Of a stretch of 64,000 nt of DNA, positions 28,050 through 37,469 are shown piece by piece. The stretch is from Hydrococcus rivularis NIES-593 (GTDB lineage Bacteria; Cyanobacteriota; Cyanobacteriia; Cyanobacteriales; Microcystaceae), in NCBI RefSeq assembly GCF_001904635.1, contig NZ_MRCB01000008.1:110535-174534 (forward strand), given 5' to 3'. How positions within the stretch are numbered: position 1 is the stretch's first letter; each line of letters starts with the position of its first letter. The notes beneath the pieces are model-generated. The model was not told the DNA's origin. It was given only the letters and a program-made list of their open reading frames with translations, and did not search any database. Position numbers and translations under genes: made by a program.

Positions 28050-29057
28050 ATGAACATATTCATGAGAAAGCTGAAACAAATCTTCATATTAATTGCGTTT
28101 TCCTTATTTTGTATCAGTTGTAGTACCGTTCCTTCTACCAGTTACAATCCCTGGTCAGTTATCCAGTTAGAAACCGAATCGACTTTTGCCGATCTAGCTT
28201 TTACCGACGACCCAAATCATGGCTGGTTGGTCGGTTCTCAGGCAGCCCTGTTTGAAACAACTGATGGAGGCAAAACCTGGCAAGAGAAAAAACTAGACTT
28301 GGGAGAAGAAAAAGCCAGCTTTACAGCTGTCAGCTTTAACGGACAAGAAGGCTGGATTACTGGAAAACCCTCTATTTTGCTGCACACCGAGGACGGCGGT
28401 CAATCCTGGTCGCGTATTCCCTTAAGCGAAAAGTTACCGGGTGCGCCAAATGGTATTGTTGCACTGGGTTCTAAAACAGCAGAAATGGTGACAGACCTGG
28501 GAGCGATTTATAAAACTAGCAATGGCGGTCGTACCTGGCAAGCTTTAGTCGAAGGTGCGGTGGGGGTCGCCCGGACGATCGCTCGTTCTGCTGATGGTAA
28601 ATACGTTGCTGTTTCCGCCAGAGGAAACTTCTATTCAACTTGGGAACCGGGACAAACGGAATGGACTCCTCACAATCGCACCTCTTCTCGCAGATTGCAG
28701 ACAATGGGATATAGCAAGGACGGAGGGCTGTGGTTGCTGGCTCGCGGCGGTCAAATTCAGTTCGGTAGCACTGACGGTCAAGACGAGGAATGGGGAGAAG
28801 TTATCTATCCCGAACCCTCAACCAGTTGGGGCTTATTGGATTTAGCATACAGAACCCCCGAAGAAATTTGGGTGAGTGGCGGTAGCGGCAATGTGCTGGT
28901 AAGCTTCGATCGTGGGAAAACTTGGCAAAAAGATAGAGAAATAGAGGATACTCCCTCTAACTTTTATAAAATTGTCTTTGTAACCCCTGAGAAAGGATTT
29001 ATTCTGGGTCAAAAAGGTGTTTTACTTAGATATGAGCCGCCAGCAGAAACAGCTTAA
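28050..29057 (+). CDS. ycf48: Photosystem II assembly factor Ycf48 (HCF136 homologue)
   Basis: A 335-residue lipoprotein. The signal IAFSLFCISCS ends in a lipobox Cys, so the protein is anchored on the lumenal side. The mature part is a seven-bladed propeller with recurring motifs such as TTDGGKTWQEK, TEDGGQSWSR and SNGGRTWQAL, and FDRGKTWQKD near the C-terminus. Ycf48 binds newly made D1 and stabilises early PSII intermediates. It lies directly between rubA and psbE, as in other cyanobacteria. Confidence 0.95.
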   Translation: MNIFMRKLKQIFILIAFSLFCISCSTVPSTSYNPWSVIQLETESTFADLAFTDDPNHGWLVGSQAALFETTDGGKTWQEKKLDLGEEKASFTAVSFNGQEGWITGKPSILLHTEDGGQSWSRIPLSEKLPGAPNGIVALGSKTAEMVTDLGAIYKTSNGGRTWQALVEGAVGVARTIARSADGKYVAVSARGNFYSTWEPGQTEWTPHNRTSSRRLQTMGYSKDGGLWLLARGGQIQFGSTDGQDEEWGEVIYPEPSTSWGLLDLAYRTPEEIWVSGGSGNVLVSFDRGKTWQKDREIEDTPSNFYKIVFVTPEKGFILGQKGVLLRYEPPAETA

Positions 29058-29145
29058 AATTAGGCTATAGCTGTTAGCGCGATCGGCGGTTTTGGATCGT
29101 ATAAACTATAGAATTGAAACGATAACAATAGGAGGAAAAATTTCA

Positions 29146-29555
<410 letters not shown>

Positions 29556-29564
29556 GAGAAAGTC

Positions 29565-29684
29565 ATGGAGAGAAATCCAAATCCCAACAGACAACCAGTA
29601 GAGCTTAATCGGACTTCTCTATACTTGGGTTTGTTACTGATTGCAGTCCTTGGTATCCTATTCTCCAGTTATTTCTTCAACTAA
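29565..29684 (+). CDS. psbL: Photosystem II reaction centre protein L
   Basis: 39 residues ([20 protein letters not shown]), one membrane helix, ending SSYFFN. All the conserved PsbL positions are present. It starts nine bases after the psbF stop and is preceded by AGGAGAAAG. It stabilises the PSII dimer and the QA site. Confidence 0.95.
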   Translation: MERNPNPNRQPVELNRTSLYLGLLLIAVLGILFSSYFFN

Positions 29685-29736
29685 TTATTGGATAATAATT
29701 GAAGTTTCGATCGGAGAAAAATAGGAGGTTAAAATT

Positions 29737-29856
29737 ATGTTTGCAGAAGGACGTATTCCCCTTTGGGTTGTTGCCACTATAGCTGGTTTGGGTGTCATTG
29801 CTGTTGTAGGTCTTTTCTTCTACGGTGCCTACGCTGGTTTAGGCTCTTCTCTGTAG
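29737..29856 (+). CDS. psbJ: Photosystem II reaction centre protein J
   Basis: 39 residues ([20 protein letters not shown]), one membrane helix with the glycine-rich C-terminal half ([10 protein letters not shown]). Preceded by AGGAGG at 29723-29728, the strongest ribosome site in the operon. Last gene of psbEFLJ; a terminator follows within 60 bases. Confidence 0.95.
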   Translation: MFAEGRIPLWVVATIAGLGVIAVVGLFFYGAYAGLGSSL

Positions 29857-29903
29857 AGTTTATTGCCTTTTAAATAATTAATTGCTTTAACACCATCAAG
29901 CAA

Positions 29904-29944
29904 CAAAAAACCGCCTCTTTACCAAAAGTTGGCGGTATTTTTTA
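29904..29944. terminator. Bidirectional terminator shared by psbEFLJ and ndhAIGE
   Basis: The arms ACCGCC (29910-29915) and GGCGGT (29931-29936) enclose a loop. On the plus strand they are followed by ATTTTTTAT, and on the minus strand by TTTTTTGTTG. It therefore fits a Rho-independent terminator for both converging operons. Confidence 0.8.
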
Positions 29945-29960
29945 TCAGGAAAAAGTTAGA

Positions 29961-29989
29961 GATCCTCCGCCGTCTCACGGCGGAGCCTC
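29961..29989. repeat. CTCCGCCG/CGGCGGAG palindrome between psbJ and ndhE
   Basis: The core CTCCGCCG and CGGCGGAG surrounds TCTCA (29965-29985), flanked by further imperfect inverted repeats (CAGGAA, TTCCTG). It is the same palindrome family as 16069-16097 and 20182-20222. No T-tract follows, so it is not needed as a terminator. Confidence 0.65.
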
Positions 29990-30054
29990 CTCTGACTTCC
30001 TGAAAAAGAAAAAAATTTACTTTTGCCTTTTTCCTTTTACCCTTTACCTTTCTC

Positions 30055-30366
30055 TTACCACTTGAGCATGTTAAATTGCTCCATGTCGATCGTCTCGCGG
30101 TTGCGATAAATCGCCAGTACAATTGCCAAACCGACTGCTGCTTCTGCTGCGGCAACCGTAATCACAAAGATAGTAAAAACTTGACCCTTGATTCCTGTAG
30201 GATCTAAGAAATTAGAGAAGCCCATCAAATTCAGATTCACTGAATTGAGCAGCAACTCGATGGACATAAGAACTCGTACTGCATTTCGGCTGGTAATCAA
30301 ACCATAAATCCCGATACAGAAAAGCGCAGCAGCTAATAGCAAACAATATTCCAGTTGCAGTTGCAT
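30055..30366 (-). CDS. ndhE: NAD(P)H-quinone oxidoreductase subunit 4L (NdhE)
   Basis: A 103-residue membrane protein with three helices ([57 protein letters not shown]). The conserved Glu in MSIELLLN and the acidic residue in AAAEAAVG lie on the proton path of the NuoK-type subunit. Last gene of ndhAIGE, 56 bases after ndhG. Confidence 0.95.
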   Translation of the reverse strand: MQLQLEYCLLLAAALFCIGIYGLITSRNAVRVLMSIELLLNSVNLNLMGFSNFLDPTGIKGQVFTIFVITVAAAEAAVGLAIVLAIYRNRETIDMEQFNMLKW

Positions 30367-30422
30367 AAATCCTCTTTCAATGGTTATCGATACTTCGTCA
30401 GCCTTCTTTGAGAATTCATCAT

Positions 30423-31031
30423 TTATAATTCCGAAGACTTGCTACCTAATGAAGCTACTTCGCGGGGACGTTCGGGTAATGTTAAAGGGGTTGTCGTGGG
30501 TTCTTGAGGTTCTGGAATTATATCGCGACGGGCGAGAATAATTGCGCCGACCATTGCCATCAACAACAATACCGAAGCCAGCTCGAAGGGCAATAAGAAA
30601 TCGCTGAAGAAATGCTTGCCAATTTCTACGATCGTACTTTCAACTGCGGCAGGCGAAGTGCCAGCTATCGACCAAGGAGTCACTAACACCATTGTCGCCA
30701 GCAGCGCAAATAAACCAAGACAAACTAGCGCTGTTGCTCCCTGGCGAATCCAACGTCTGGGGACGGCAATAAACTCTTCGCGCTTGTTGACCAGCATGAT
30801 AGCAAAGATAATCAGCACGTTAATAGCGCCGACATAGATCAAAATTTGTGCGGCTGCTACAAAATCGGCATTGAGCAGGATATAGATCCCAGCGATGCTA
30901 ATGAATACGCCTGCTAATAAAAAGGCTGAATAGACGATATTGGATAAAAGCACTACACCCAAAGCAGCGCCAAGCATCATCACAGACAACAGACCAAACG
31001 AAACAATTTGAACGCCTTCAGCTAGATTCAC
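30423..31031 (-). CDS. ndhG: NAD(P)H-quinone oxidoreductase subunit 6 (NdhG)
   Basis: A 202-residue membrane protein with five helices (for example [38 protein letters not shown]). The conserved [15 protein letters not shown] segment and the position between ndhI and ndhE identify it as NuoJ-type NdhG. The soluble C-terminus (about 40 residues) is proline- and glutamate-rich. It forms part of the membrane arm of NDH-1. Confidence 0.95.
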   Translation of the reverse strand: MNLAEGVQIVSFGLLSVMMLGAALGVVLLSNIVYSAFLLAGVFISIAGIYILLNADFVAAAQILIYVGAINVLIIFAIMLVNKREEFIAVPRRWIRQGATALVCLGLFALLATMVLVTPWSIAGTSPAAVESTIVEIGKHFFSDFLLPFELASVLLLMAMVGAIILARRDIIPEPQEPTTTPLTLPERPREVASLGSKSSEL

Positions 31032-31135
31032 AGTCTTTTATTCTCCTTAGTGGGACGATTGTTGTTGGTTATTGGGCTATATAGAGCTAAAATTTCGCGT
31101 CTGGAACTAACCCCTAACCACCAACAAATCTACGA

Positions 31136-31741
31136 TTAACTCACACCTTCTTTGTTAGATTCCATCTCTTTAACGATTTCCTCTGGGCGCTTGCCCGGTC
31201 TTTGACTTCCCGAAGGTAAATCGTGAGGTTCGAGGACTCCTTTAGGCAGATATGCCAACTCTCGTAGAGGAGTTACCATCGGATCTTGGGTGACTTTATA
31301 TGGCAAGCGTCCGAGAGCCACGTTATCGTAGTTGAGTTCGTGGCGATCGTAGGAAGCGAGTTCGTATTCTTCTGTCATGGAGAGGCAATTGGTGGGGCAG
31401 TATTCCACGCAGTTGCCGCAGAAGATACAAACGCCAAAATCGATGCTGTAGTGCTTGAGCTTCTTCTTCTTGACGTTCTTGTCGAATTCCCAATCTACTA
31501 CGGGAAGGTTGATCGGGCAAACTCGAACACAGACTTCGCAGGAGATGCACTTGTCGAATTCAAAGTGGATTCTGCCGCGAAAGCGTTCTGAAGGAATCAG
31601 TTTCTCATAGGGATACTGAACGGTTACCGGGCGGCGACGCATGTGGTCGAAAGTGACAGAAAGCCCTTCGCCGATGTATTTTGCCGCTTGCACGCTTTCT
31701 TTGGCATATGCCTGGACTTGTTTGAGGATTTGGTTGAACAT
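31136..31741 (-). CDS. ndhI: NAD(P)H-quinone oxidoreductase subunit I (ferredoxin type)
   Basis: A 201-residue peripheral subunit with two [4Fe-4S] motifs: [16 protein letters not shown] and [16 protein letters not shown]. Both have four cysteines. It carries electrons within the peripheral arm to the quinone site. The C-terminal extension ends [16 protein letters not shown]. The gene sits 39 bases after ndhA and 104 bases before ndhG, in the standard ndhAIGE order. Confidence 0.96.
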   Translation of the reverse strand: MFNQILKQVQAYAKESVQAAKYIGEGLSVTFDHMRRRPVTVQYPYEKLIPSERFRGRIHFEFDKCISCEVCVRVCPINLPVVDWEFDKNVKKKKLKHYSIDFGVCIFCGNCVEYCPTNCLSMTEEYELASYDRHELNYDNVALGRLPYKVTQDPMVTPLRELAYLPKGVLEPHDLPSGSQRPGKRPEEIVKEMESNKEGVS

Positions 31742-31779
31742 ATCGTTTGTCCTTTGTTATCGATCGCTGAATTCTCGAT

Positions 31780-32898
31780 CTACCCTCCAAACGCAAAGGG
31801 AAAGGCGAGTTTGAGGGCAGCTGTCAAAAGTAAATTAGCTAGAGAAACTGGCAGGAGAAACTTCCAACCTAAATTGAGGAGTTGGTCGATGCGAACGCGG
31901 GGAACCGTCCAACGCATTAGAATGGCGAGGAAAATCAGGAAATAGGCTTTGAGCACCGTCATGGTAATTCCCAGAGAGGCCGTAACGATCTGCAACCAGG
32001 AACTGGTTTCGCTGACTCCCAACCAACTTGCCAAGCGATCGAGGGAAATGGGAAATTCCCAACCGCCAAGATAGAGAATGGCGAAGACCAGTGCAGAGAG
32101 AACGAGGTTTACGTAAGAACCTACGTAAAATAGACCGAATTTCATGCCTGCGTATTCGGTTTGATAGCCAGCGACCAATTCTTCTTCAGCTTCGGGGAGA
32201 TCGAAGGGCAAGCGTTCGCATTCTGCCAAAGCAGCAATCCAGAAGATGATAAACCCGATAGGCTGTCGCCAAATATTCCAGCCGAGAATTCCATAGCCCG
32301 ATTGCTGTTCCACGATGTCGATGGTGCTGAGACTGTTCGACATCATAGCGATCGCTAATACCGACAGGGCGAGGGGAATTTCATAACTGATTGACTGGGC
32401 AGCTGCTCTCAATCCCCCTAAGAGGGAGTATTTGTTATTGGAGGCATAGCCAGACATCAGCAAACCGATGGGAACGATGCTCGACAGAGCAATCCACAGG
32501 AATATGCCCACGTTGAGGTCGGTAATCACCAAATTCTGTCCGAACGGTACGATTAGGTAGGACAGAAATACGGGAAGAACCACCAAAACGGGTCCCATGG
32601 TGAATAACAAGGGATCGGATTTAGCCGGGATGACATCCTCTTTAAACACTAACTTAATCCCGTCTGCTACGGGTTGCAAGACGCCTAGCGGTCCGGCGTA
32701 TTCGGGACCGATGCGCTGTTGGGCGGCAGCAGAGATTTTTCTCTCTAACCAAACGGCTACTAAAACCCCTACCGTTGCCCCGATAATCATTAAAAACATC
32801 GGTAGGGGCATCCAGATGGCTTTAGCAACACCAGCAGGGACTCCTAAGTCTATGAGAGATTTGATAAAACTTCCTTGTAGGTCAATTCCTGGGTTCAT
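31780..32898 (-). CDS. ndhA: NAD(P)H-quinone oxidoreductase subunit 1 (NdhA)
   Basis: A 372-residue membrane subunit with about eight helices. Family segments are [39 protein letters not shown] and [20 protein letters not shown], the acidic loop at the quinone chamber. The ATG is at 32896-32898. First gene of the operon, with a 210-base upstream gap to potC that must hold the promoter; I see no unambiguous -10/-35. Confidence 0.96.
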   Translation of the reverse strand: MNPGIDLQGSFIKSLIDLGVPAGVAKAIWMPLPMFLMIIGATVGVLVAVWLERKISAAAQQRIGPEYAGPLGVLQPVADGIKLVFKEDVIPAKSDPLLFTMGPVLVVLPVFLSYLIVPFGQNLVITDLNVGIFLWIALSSIVPIGLLMSGYASNNKYSLLGGLRAAAQSISYEIPLALSVLAIAMMSNSLSTIDIVEQQSGYGILGWNIWRQPIGFIIFWIAALAECERLPFDLPEAEEELVAGYQTEYAGMKFGLFYVGSYVNLVLSALVFAILYLGGWEFPISLDRLASWLGVSETSSWLQIVTASLGITMTVLKAYFLIFLAILMRWTVPRVRIDQLLNLGWKFLLPVSLANLLLTAALKLAFPFAFGG

Positions 32899-33108
32899 GC
32901 TTGCTTAGATAATAGAGCTTTAATACAGTTAGTTACTCAGTTAACCCGATTAGTATCTTGTCAAGACTTTTCTCAATGCCTAGTATATCGTTGTCTGGTT
33001 CTTAACTAGAGTAGATAGCTACAGAAGATCTGCTTATGGATGTGATAAGAATCTTTCTATGGAAAGCCAAGCGCGATCGCGCTGTTAGACTTTTCTAGAA
33101 TTTATCTA

Positions 33109-33972
33109 TCAACGCCGTTGTAAAGCTAAAGAAGAAACTACCAAAATTAAAGAGGCCAATAAAATCAAGGTGGATACTGCATTAATCGCAGGAGTGACGG
33201 CAAACTTGATCATGCCATAGACGTATAAAGGTAACGTTGTTGCGCCCACGCCGGCAGTAAAAAAGGCGATCGCGAAATCGTCTAAAGATAGGGTAAATGC
33301 TAATAAAGCCGCGCTCAAAATACCGGGGGCAATTAAGGGTAAAATAACGCGCCGCATGGTTTGCCATTCATTGGCTCCTAAATCCCAGGCAGCTTCTTCT
33401 ACGGAGGGTTCTAATTCTGCAATTTTTGCCCTGACCGTTACGACAACAAATGAGATATTAAAAGCAATATGACTGATGATAATGGTAGGTAATCCCAGTA
33501 CTAAACGAATTCCCGTTAGATTTTCTAATAATTGAAAAACCAGACTGAAAAACACTAATAAAGAAATGCCCATGGCAATATCGGGAATAATAATGGGCAG
33601 CAAAACCAAACCTTCTAAAGCCGTTCGCCCGCGAAAGCGAAAGCGTTCCAATGCTAGGGCTAGCATAGTTCCTAAAAAGGTGGCAATGACCGTAGAAATT
33701 GCGGCAACTAAAAGACTATTACTAACGGCATCCCAAATCATGATATCTGTAATTTGTGCCCTGCCGTCGGTTACTCCCGTTAATAAACTGCGATACCAAT
33801 TTAGGGTAAACCCTCGCCAAACTGCATTAAAACGCGATGAATTAAAAGAATAAATGACTAGAATTAAAATCGGAATGTAGAGAAAAGCAAAGCCTAAAAA
33901 AGCATTGAACCACAGTCCTACTCGTCCGATTTTCCGAATGAATAAATCAAATTTTCTCTTGCGATCGCTCAT
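33109..33972 (-). CDS. potC: ABC transporter permease, spermidine/putrescine type (PotC-like)
   Basis: A 287-residue inner-membrane permease with six helices. The EAA loop (SVEEAAWDLGANEWQTMRRV) that contacts the ATPase is intact. It is paired with potB 37 bases upstream. No substrate-binding (PotD) or ATPase (PotA) gene lies within this window, so those components must be encoded elsewhere or be shared. The polyamine substrate is inferred from the family. Confidence 0.85.
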   Translation of the reverse strand: MSDRKRKFDLFIRKIGRVGLWFNAFLGFAFLYIPILILVIYSFNSSRFNAVWRGFTLNWYRSLLTGVTDGRAQITDIMIWDAVSNSLLVAAISTVIATFLGTMLALALERFRFRGRTALEGLVLLPIIIPDIAMGISLLVFFSLVFQLLENLTGIRLVLGLPTIIISHIAFNISFVVVTVRAKIAELEPSVEEAAWDLGANEWQTMRRVILPLIAPGILSAALLAFTLSLDDFAIAFFTAGVGATTLPLYVYGMIKFAVTPAINAVSTLILLASLILVVSSLALQRR

Positions 33973-34009
33973 AATTTAACCCTACATGAATTAGAGAGAA
34001 AGCTTACAC

Positions 34010-34900
34010 TTAACTAGCTTCTTTCTCACTCGTGCGGAGATAGATGAGTATCGGAATCATGATTACTGCCATCATCAAAATAGACAGGGTAGAACCGAAG
34101 GGCCAATCGCGGGCTTTGAGAAATTGATTTTGAATGAGATTGCCGATCATCAGCGTTTTCGCACCGCCCAAGATATCGGGGGTAATAAAAGCCCCTACCG
34201 ACGGAATAAAAACGAGTAGTGAACCTGCGAGGATGCCTCGCTGAGTTAAGGGGAGTATTACCCGCCAGAAGGTACGCCCATCGCCAGCGCCGAGATCGTG
34301 GGCAGCTTCTATCAAAGAGAAGTTAAAGCGTTCGATGGTGGCGTACAAAGGCAAAACCATGAAAGGAAGATAGCCGTAAATTAACCCTATGCCAACGGCA
34401 AAGGGCGTAAACAAAAGCGTTAAGGGTTTATCGATGAGATGCAAACCCTGGAGAAGAGTATTAATAACCCCTTCGGTACGCAGCAAAACCATCCAAGCAT
34501 AAGTACGCACCAGAAAGTTAGTCCAGAAAGGAACGATAACCAATAAGAGACAGACACTGCGCCAAGGTTGGGGACGAGTCGCGATGAAGAAAGCAAGCGG
34601 ATAGCCAACCAGCAAGCAAGCAGCAGTTGTCAGCAAAGCCAGCCAACAAGATCGCCACAATACCGACCAGTACACGCCTCCAGCGAGTCGCTGGTAGTTA
34701 TTGAAGGTAAACGTCCAGCTAACGCCGCCATAGGTTCCGCGATCGAGGAAACTATATACCAGTACGATCAGCAAAGGGAGAACGAAGAAAATCACCAGAA
34801 AAATCGTTGCGGGCAGAAGCAAAACTAGAAGACTCGTCTGCTTGCGCGTTTCAATCGTTGGAGTGGTTGAAGATGTTTGAAATTGCTGCCAAATGGTCAT
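34010..34900 (-). CDS. potB: ABC transporter permease, spermidine/putrescine type (PotB-like)
   Basis: A 296-residue permease with six helices and the EAA loop (SLIEAAHDLGAGDGRTFWRV). Conserved segments include VPFWTNFLVRTYAWMVLLR and IPSVGAFITPDILGGAKT, typical of PotB. The ATG at 34900 (MTIWQQFQTS) is preferred to an upstream TTG/ATG at 34939, which adds a non-conserved leader. Divergent from cpcT with 80 bases between them. Confidence 0.85.
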   Translation of the reverse strand: MTIWQQFQTSSTTPTIETRKQTSLLVLLLPATIFLVIFFVLPLLIVLVYSFLDRGTYGGVSWTFTFNNYQRLAGGVYWSVLWRSCWLALLTTAACLLVGYPLAFFIATRPQPWRSVCLLLVIVPFWTNFLVRTYAWMVLLRTEGVINTLLQGLHLIDKPLTLLFTPFAVGIGLIYGYLPFMVLPLYATIERFNFSLIEAAHDLGAGDGRTFWRVILPLTQRGILAGSLLVFIPSVGAFITPDILGGAKTLMIGNLIQNQFLKARDWPFGSTLSILMMAVIMIPILIYLRTSEKEAS

Positions 34901-34980
34901 ATTAGTTATCAGTTGTAGGGCGGGTTTAATAATAAACATATAGTCCTTACAACCTATCAGAATAACAAGTCAATCATTCC

Positions 34981-35595
34981 ATGAATTTTTCGCCAGAACT
35001 CGCTGCCCTCGGACGATATCTAGCAGGTGAATTCGACAATCGGCAACAAGCCCTTGCCGAACCTATTTGGTACGTTCATCTGCGCCTGTGGTTGCGCCCG
35101 ACTCCTCTATTTGGGGAAGATAGTTTGACTATCTTTGCCGAACAAGCAAATATCGTTAATTTAGAGCAACCCTATCGCCCGCGTTTGCTGCGATTGAGAC
35201 AAAGCCAAACCCATCCTCTCACCCTCCGAGTAGAGCATTATATGTTTAAAGATCTTGATGCCGTTCGGGGCGCGGGCAGTAAGCCGGAATTCCTTCGGCA
35301 ACTGACTCCAGAACAGATAGAATTCTTACCGAGTTGTACCCTGAACGTCGAGATAGAGAGACTAGATCGCGATCGCTTTAAGTTTAAAGCATTTCCAGCT
35401 TCAGAAAAGCCTTGCCGTTTCACCTATGGGGGTCAAATCTATCAAGTATCGCTTGGGTTTGAAGTCACTCCCGACGAACTGAAAACCTATGACAAAGGAA
35501 TCGATCCGACGACGGGTCAAGCGATTTGGGGTGCATTGATGGGTCCCTATCGCTTCGTCAAGCGTCAGGATTTTTCAGCCGAATTCCCTGTCTGA
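34981..35595 (+). CDS. cpcT: Chromophore lyase CpcT/CpeT family
   Basis: A 204-residue lyase that attaches phycocyanobilin to the beta-subunit Cys-153 of phycocyanin (CpcT) or the equivalent of phycoerythrin (CpeT). The family start LAALGRYLAGEFDNRQQALA, the RPRLLRLRQSQ block, and GAIWGALMGPYRFVKRQDF-like end are recognisable (AIWGALMGPYRFVKR). It has no signal or membrane helix. It converges on the GTPase gene with 15 bases between the stop codons. Confidence 0.92.
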   Translation: MNFSPELAALGRYLAGEFDNRQQALAEPIWYVHLRLWLRPTPLFGEDSLTIFAEQANIVNLEQPYRPRLLRLRQSQTHPLTLRVEHYMFKDLDAVRGAGSKPEFLRQLTPEQIEFLPSCTLNVEIERLDRDRFKFKAFPASEKPCRFTYGGQIYQVSLGFEVTPDELKTYDKGIDPTTGQAIWGALMGPYRFVKRQDFSAEFPV

Positions 35596-35610
35596 AATCT
35601 TTATTAACAA

Positions 35611-36972
35611 TTAAGACAGTTCCTGCCGCAGTCGCGCCAGAATCGTATTAGGCTCTATTTGAGCGAGGATCTCCCGAATGACCGTACTCGGTCCAAGCGG
35701 TCCCCAACTGCATCCTTTTTCTAAATATTCTTGTGCTGCTTTACCGATTCTATAGGCACTGTAGCCCGCTATGCCGCCTTGAGTCAGTGCGGTGCTGGCA
35801 TAAGTTGCCAAGGCAGCAGGACTTTCAAAGAGACTGGTTGCAGCAGCCGTACTTTTCTCGATTCCAAGCATAAAACTACTAGCAATTTCTCCTATCAACA
35901 ATCCGCCAGAACTAATCAGAATCGTTCGCCACAGCTTGCCTGCTTCATGACTGGTTATCGGCAATCCATACAACCGCGCCAAAGCCCGAATCAGGGCTAA
36001 ATCCGCCATCATGCCGCCGACTAAATCCAAAATAGCAATGGGATTGAGCGAAACGGCTAGGGCTTTATATTTGGCATATCTCCAGATAATAGCTTCGGCT
36101 TCTTCTTGACGGATTTCTAGAGTTTTTTTAGCAATATTGGCTTCAGCTTCTTTGGCTTGAAAAAGAGCATTGAGGGCAAGCAGCGATCGTCCTTCTCGAT
36201 TTAAAATTTTGAGAATATTCTCTTTGAGTTCGTCAATCTGGGGAGGTGGCATTTCCCATTCCTCAGTCACTCTCCCATCTGACCATTCCACCCTTACCGG
36301 AACGGGTTGCGGTTCTGCCGCTACCATGACGATTTCATCGGGCGATAAAATTTGTGGTGCGTCTCTATTCGAACTCCCCGTTCCCAACACTTGTAATTGT
36401 TTATAAATTTCTTCTCGGTCTACTTCTGGATACAGATCGATTTTATTAAAGACCAGAATTAGTGGCTTGTGACTCTTCCTGAGTTCGCATAATGCTTGAT
36501 ATTCCGTGCGAGTAATATCCCCTGCCACGATAAACAAGATTAAATCAGCTTGACGCGCCACTTCTCGCGCCATTTCCGCCCTCGCTTCTCCTTCGATTTC
36601 ATCGAGTCCCGGCGTATCGATCAACTCTACGTGTACCTTACCGCTAGCAGGAGTCCAGCGCACCGAACGGGGCCATTGAGTTACGCCATGAAGGGGTCCC
36701 GTTTGCAAGACTTTCTGACCTAGCAACGCATTGACGACGGCAGATTTGCCGCGACTGACCAACCCAAAAGCTGCAATCCTAATAACTTTTTGCTCTAGTT
36801 TGTCTAGGGCAGATTTTAAAGACTGTAAGTCTTTGCGCACGGATGCTTGCAGTTCTGGATTGGGAGGATAATTCCAGTGACGGCGAAAGCTAGAATACCA
36901 AGACAAGGCTTGTTGCAAGCTAGCGCGAGCTTGGTTATAGTGAATTTCTTGATGAGATAGAGTTTGAGTCAA
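35611..36972 (-). CDS. Dynamin-like GTPase with DUF697 membrane domain
   Basis: A 453-residue protein. The GTPase domain has G1 GLVSRGKSAVVN, G3 DTPGLDE, and G4 NKIDLYP. The central region is followed by hydrophobic stretches near 300-420 (ILDLVGGMMADLALIRALA, ILISSGGLLIGEIASSFMLG), typical of DUF697 proteins. The C-terminus ends in a short helical tail. Its function in cyanobacteria is unknown; membrane remodelling is inferred. It is transcribed alone towards cpcT. Confidence 0.82.
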   Translation of the reverse strand: MTQTLSHQEIHYNQARASLQQALSWYSSFRRHWNYPPNPELQASVRKDLQSLKSALDKLEQKVIRIAAFGLVSRGKSAVVNALLGQKVLQTGPLHGVTQWPRSVRWTPASGKVHVELIDTPGLDEIEGEARAEMAREVARQADLILFIVAGDITRTEYQALCELRKSHKPLILVFNKIDLYPEVDREEIYKQLQVLGTGSSNRDAPQILSPDEIVMVAAEPQPVPVRVEWSDGRVTEEWEMPPPQIDELKENILKILNREGRSLLALNALFQAKEAEANIAKKTLEIRQEEAEAIIWRYAKYKALAVSLNPIAILDLVGGMMADLALIRALARLYGLPITSHEAGKLWRTILISSGGLLIGEIASSFMLGIEKSTAAATSLFESPAALATYASTALTQGGIAGYSAYRIGKAAQEYLEKGCSWGPLGPSTVIREILAQIEPNTILARLRQELS

Positions 36973-37110
36973 GGTTGGATAGAAACAAAGATAGCCTACT
37001 AGCTCTATTTTGATCTAATTCGAGGGCTAATTGAGGGGTATGGAACTTAACTCATCGATCGCTGTTTCTGTAAAAGCTAGATTGAGAAATCAATCATTAG
37101 GAGTCGATTT

Positions 37111-37413
37111 ATGAAACTATTTCTCACAACAACGATTTTTACGATTATCGGTGCTATCTTGGTCGGTGTCGAGGTTAGCTATGGAGAATCTTTTATTTAT
37201 CCCGAACAAGGACAAAGCCAAGCGCAACAGACTCAAGACCTACGCGAGTGCAATCAACAGGCAAGGGAACAGACTGATTTCGATCCTACCAAGCCTATGT
37301 CTCAAAAGGAGTCTCAAGATCCGCAAGCACAGCGCCAGAGACAACAGCGCATACAAGCTTACAACCAAGCTTTAACTACTTGTCTAAAATCACGCGGCTA
37401 CACGATTCGATAA
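37111..37413 (+). CDS. Small secreted protein resembling glycine-zipper-family proteins without the glycine zipper
   Basis: A 100-residue protein with a signal peptide (TTIFTIIGAILVGVEVSYG). The mature part starts FIYPEQGQSQAQQTQDLREC and ends QRIQAYNQALTTCLKSRGYT, the two ends of glycine-zipper family proteins that I recall. The glycine-rich segment normally between them is replaced by FDPTKPMSQKESQDPQ. Two cysteines (ECNQQ and TTCLKS) could form a disulfide. Preceded by an AGGAG ribosome site (37100-37104). Confidence 0.55.
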   Translation: MKLFLTTTIFTIIGAILVGVEVSYGESFIYPEQGQSQAQQTQDLRECNQQAREQTDFDPTKPMSQKESQDPQAQRQRQQRIQAYNQALTTCLKSRGYTIR

Positions 37414-37469
37414 ACATTTTGGTTCAAGCGTAACTACGCCCAATGAATTTAAAAACTTTCCAGACTCGA

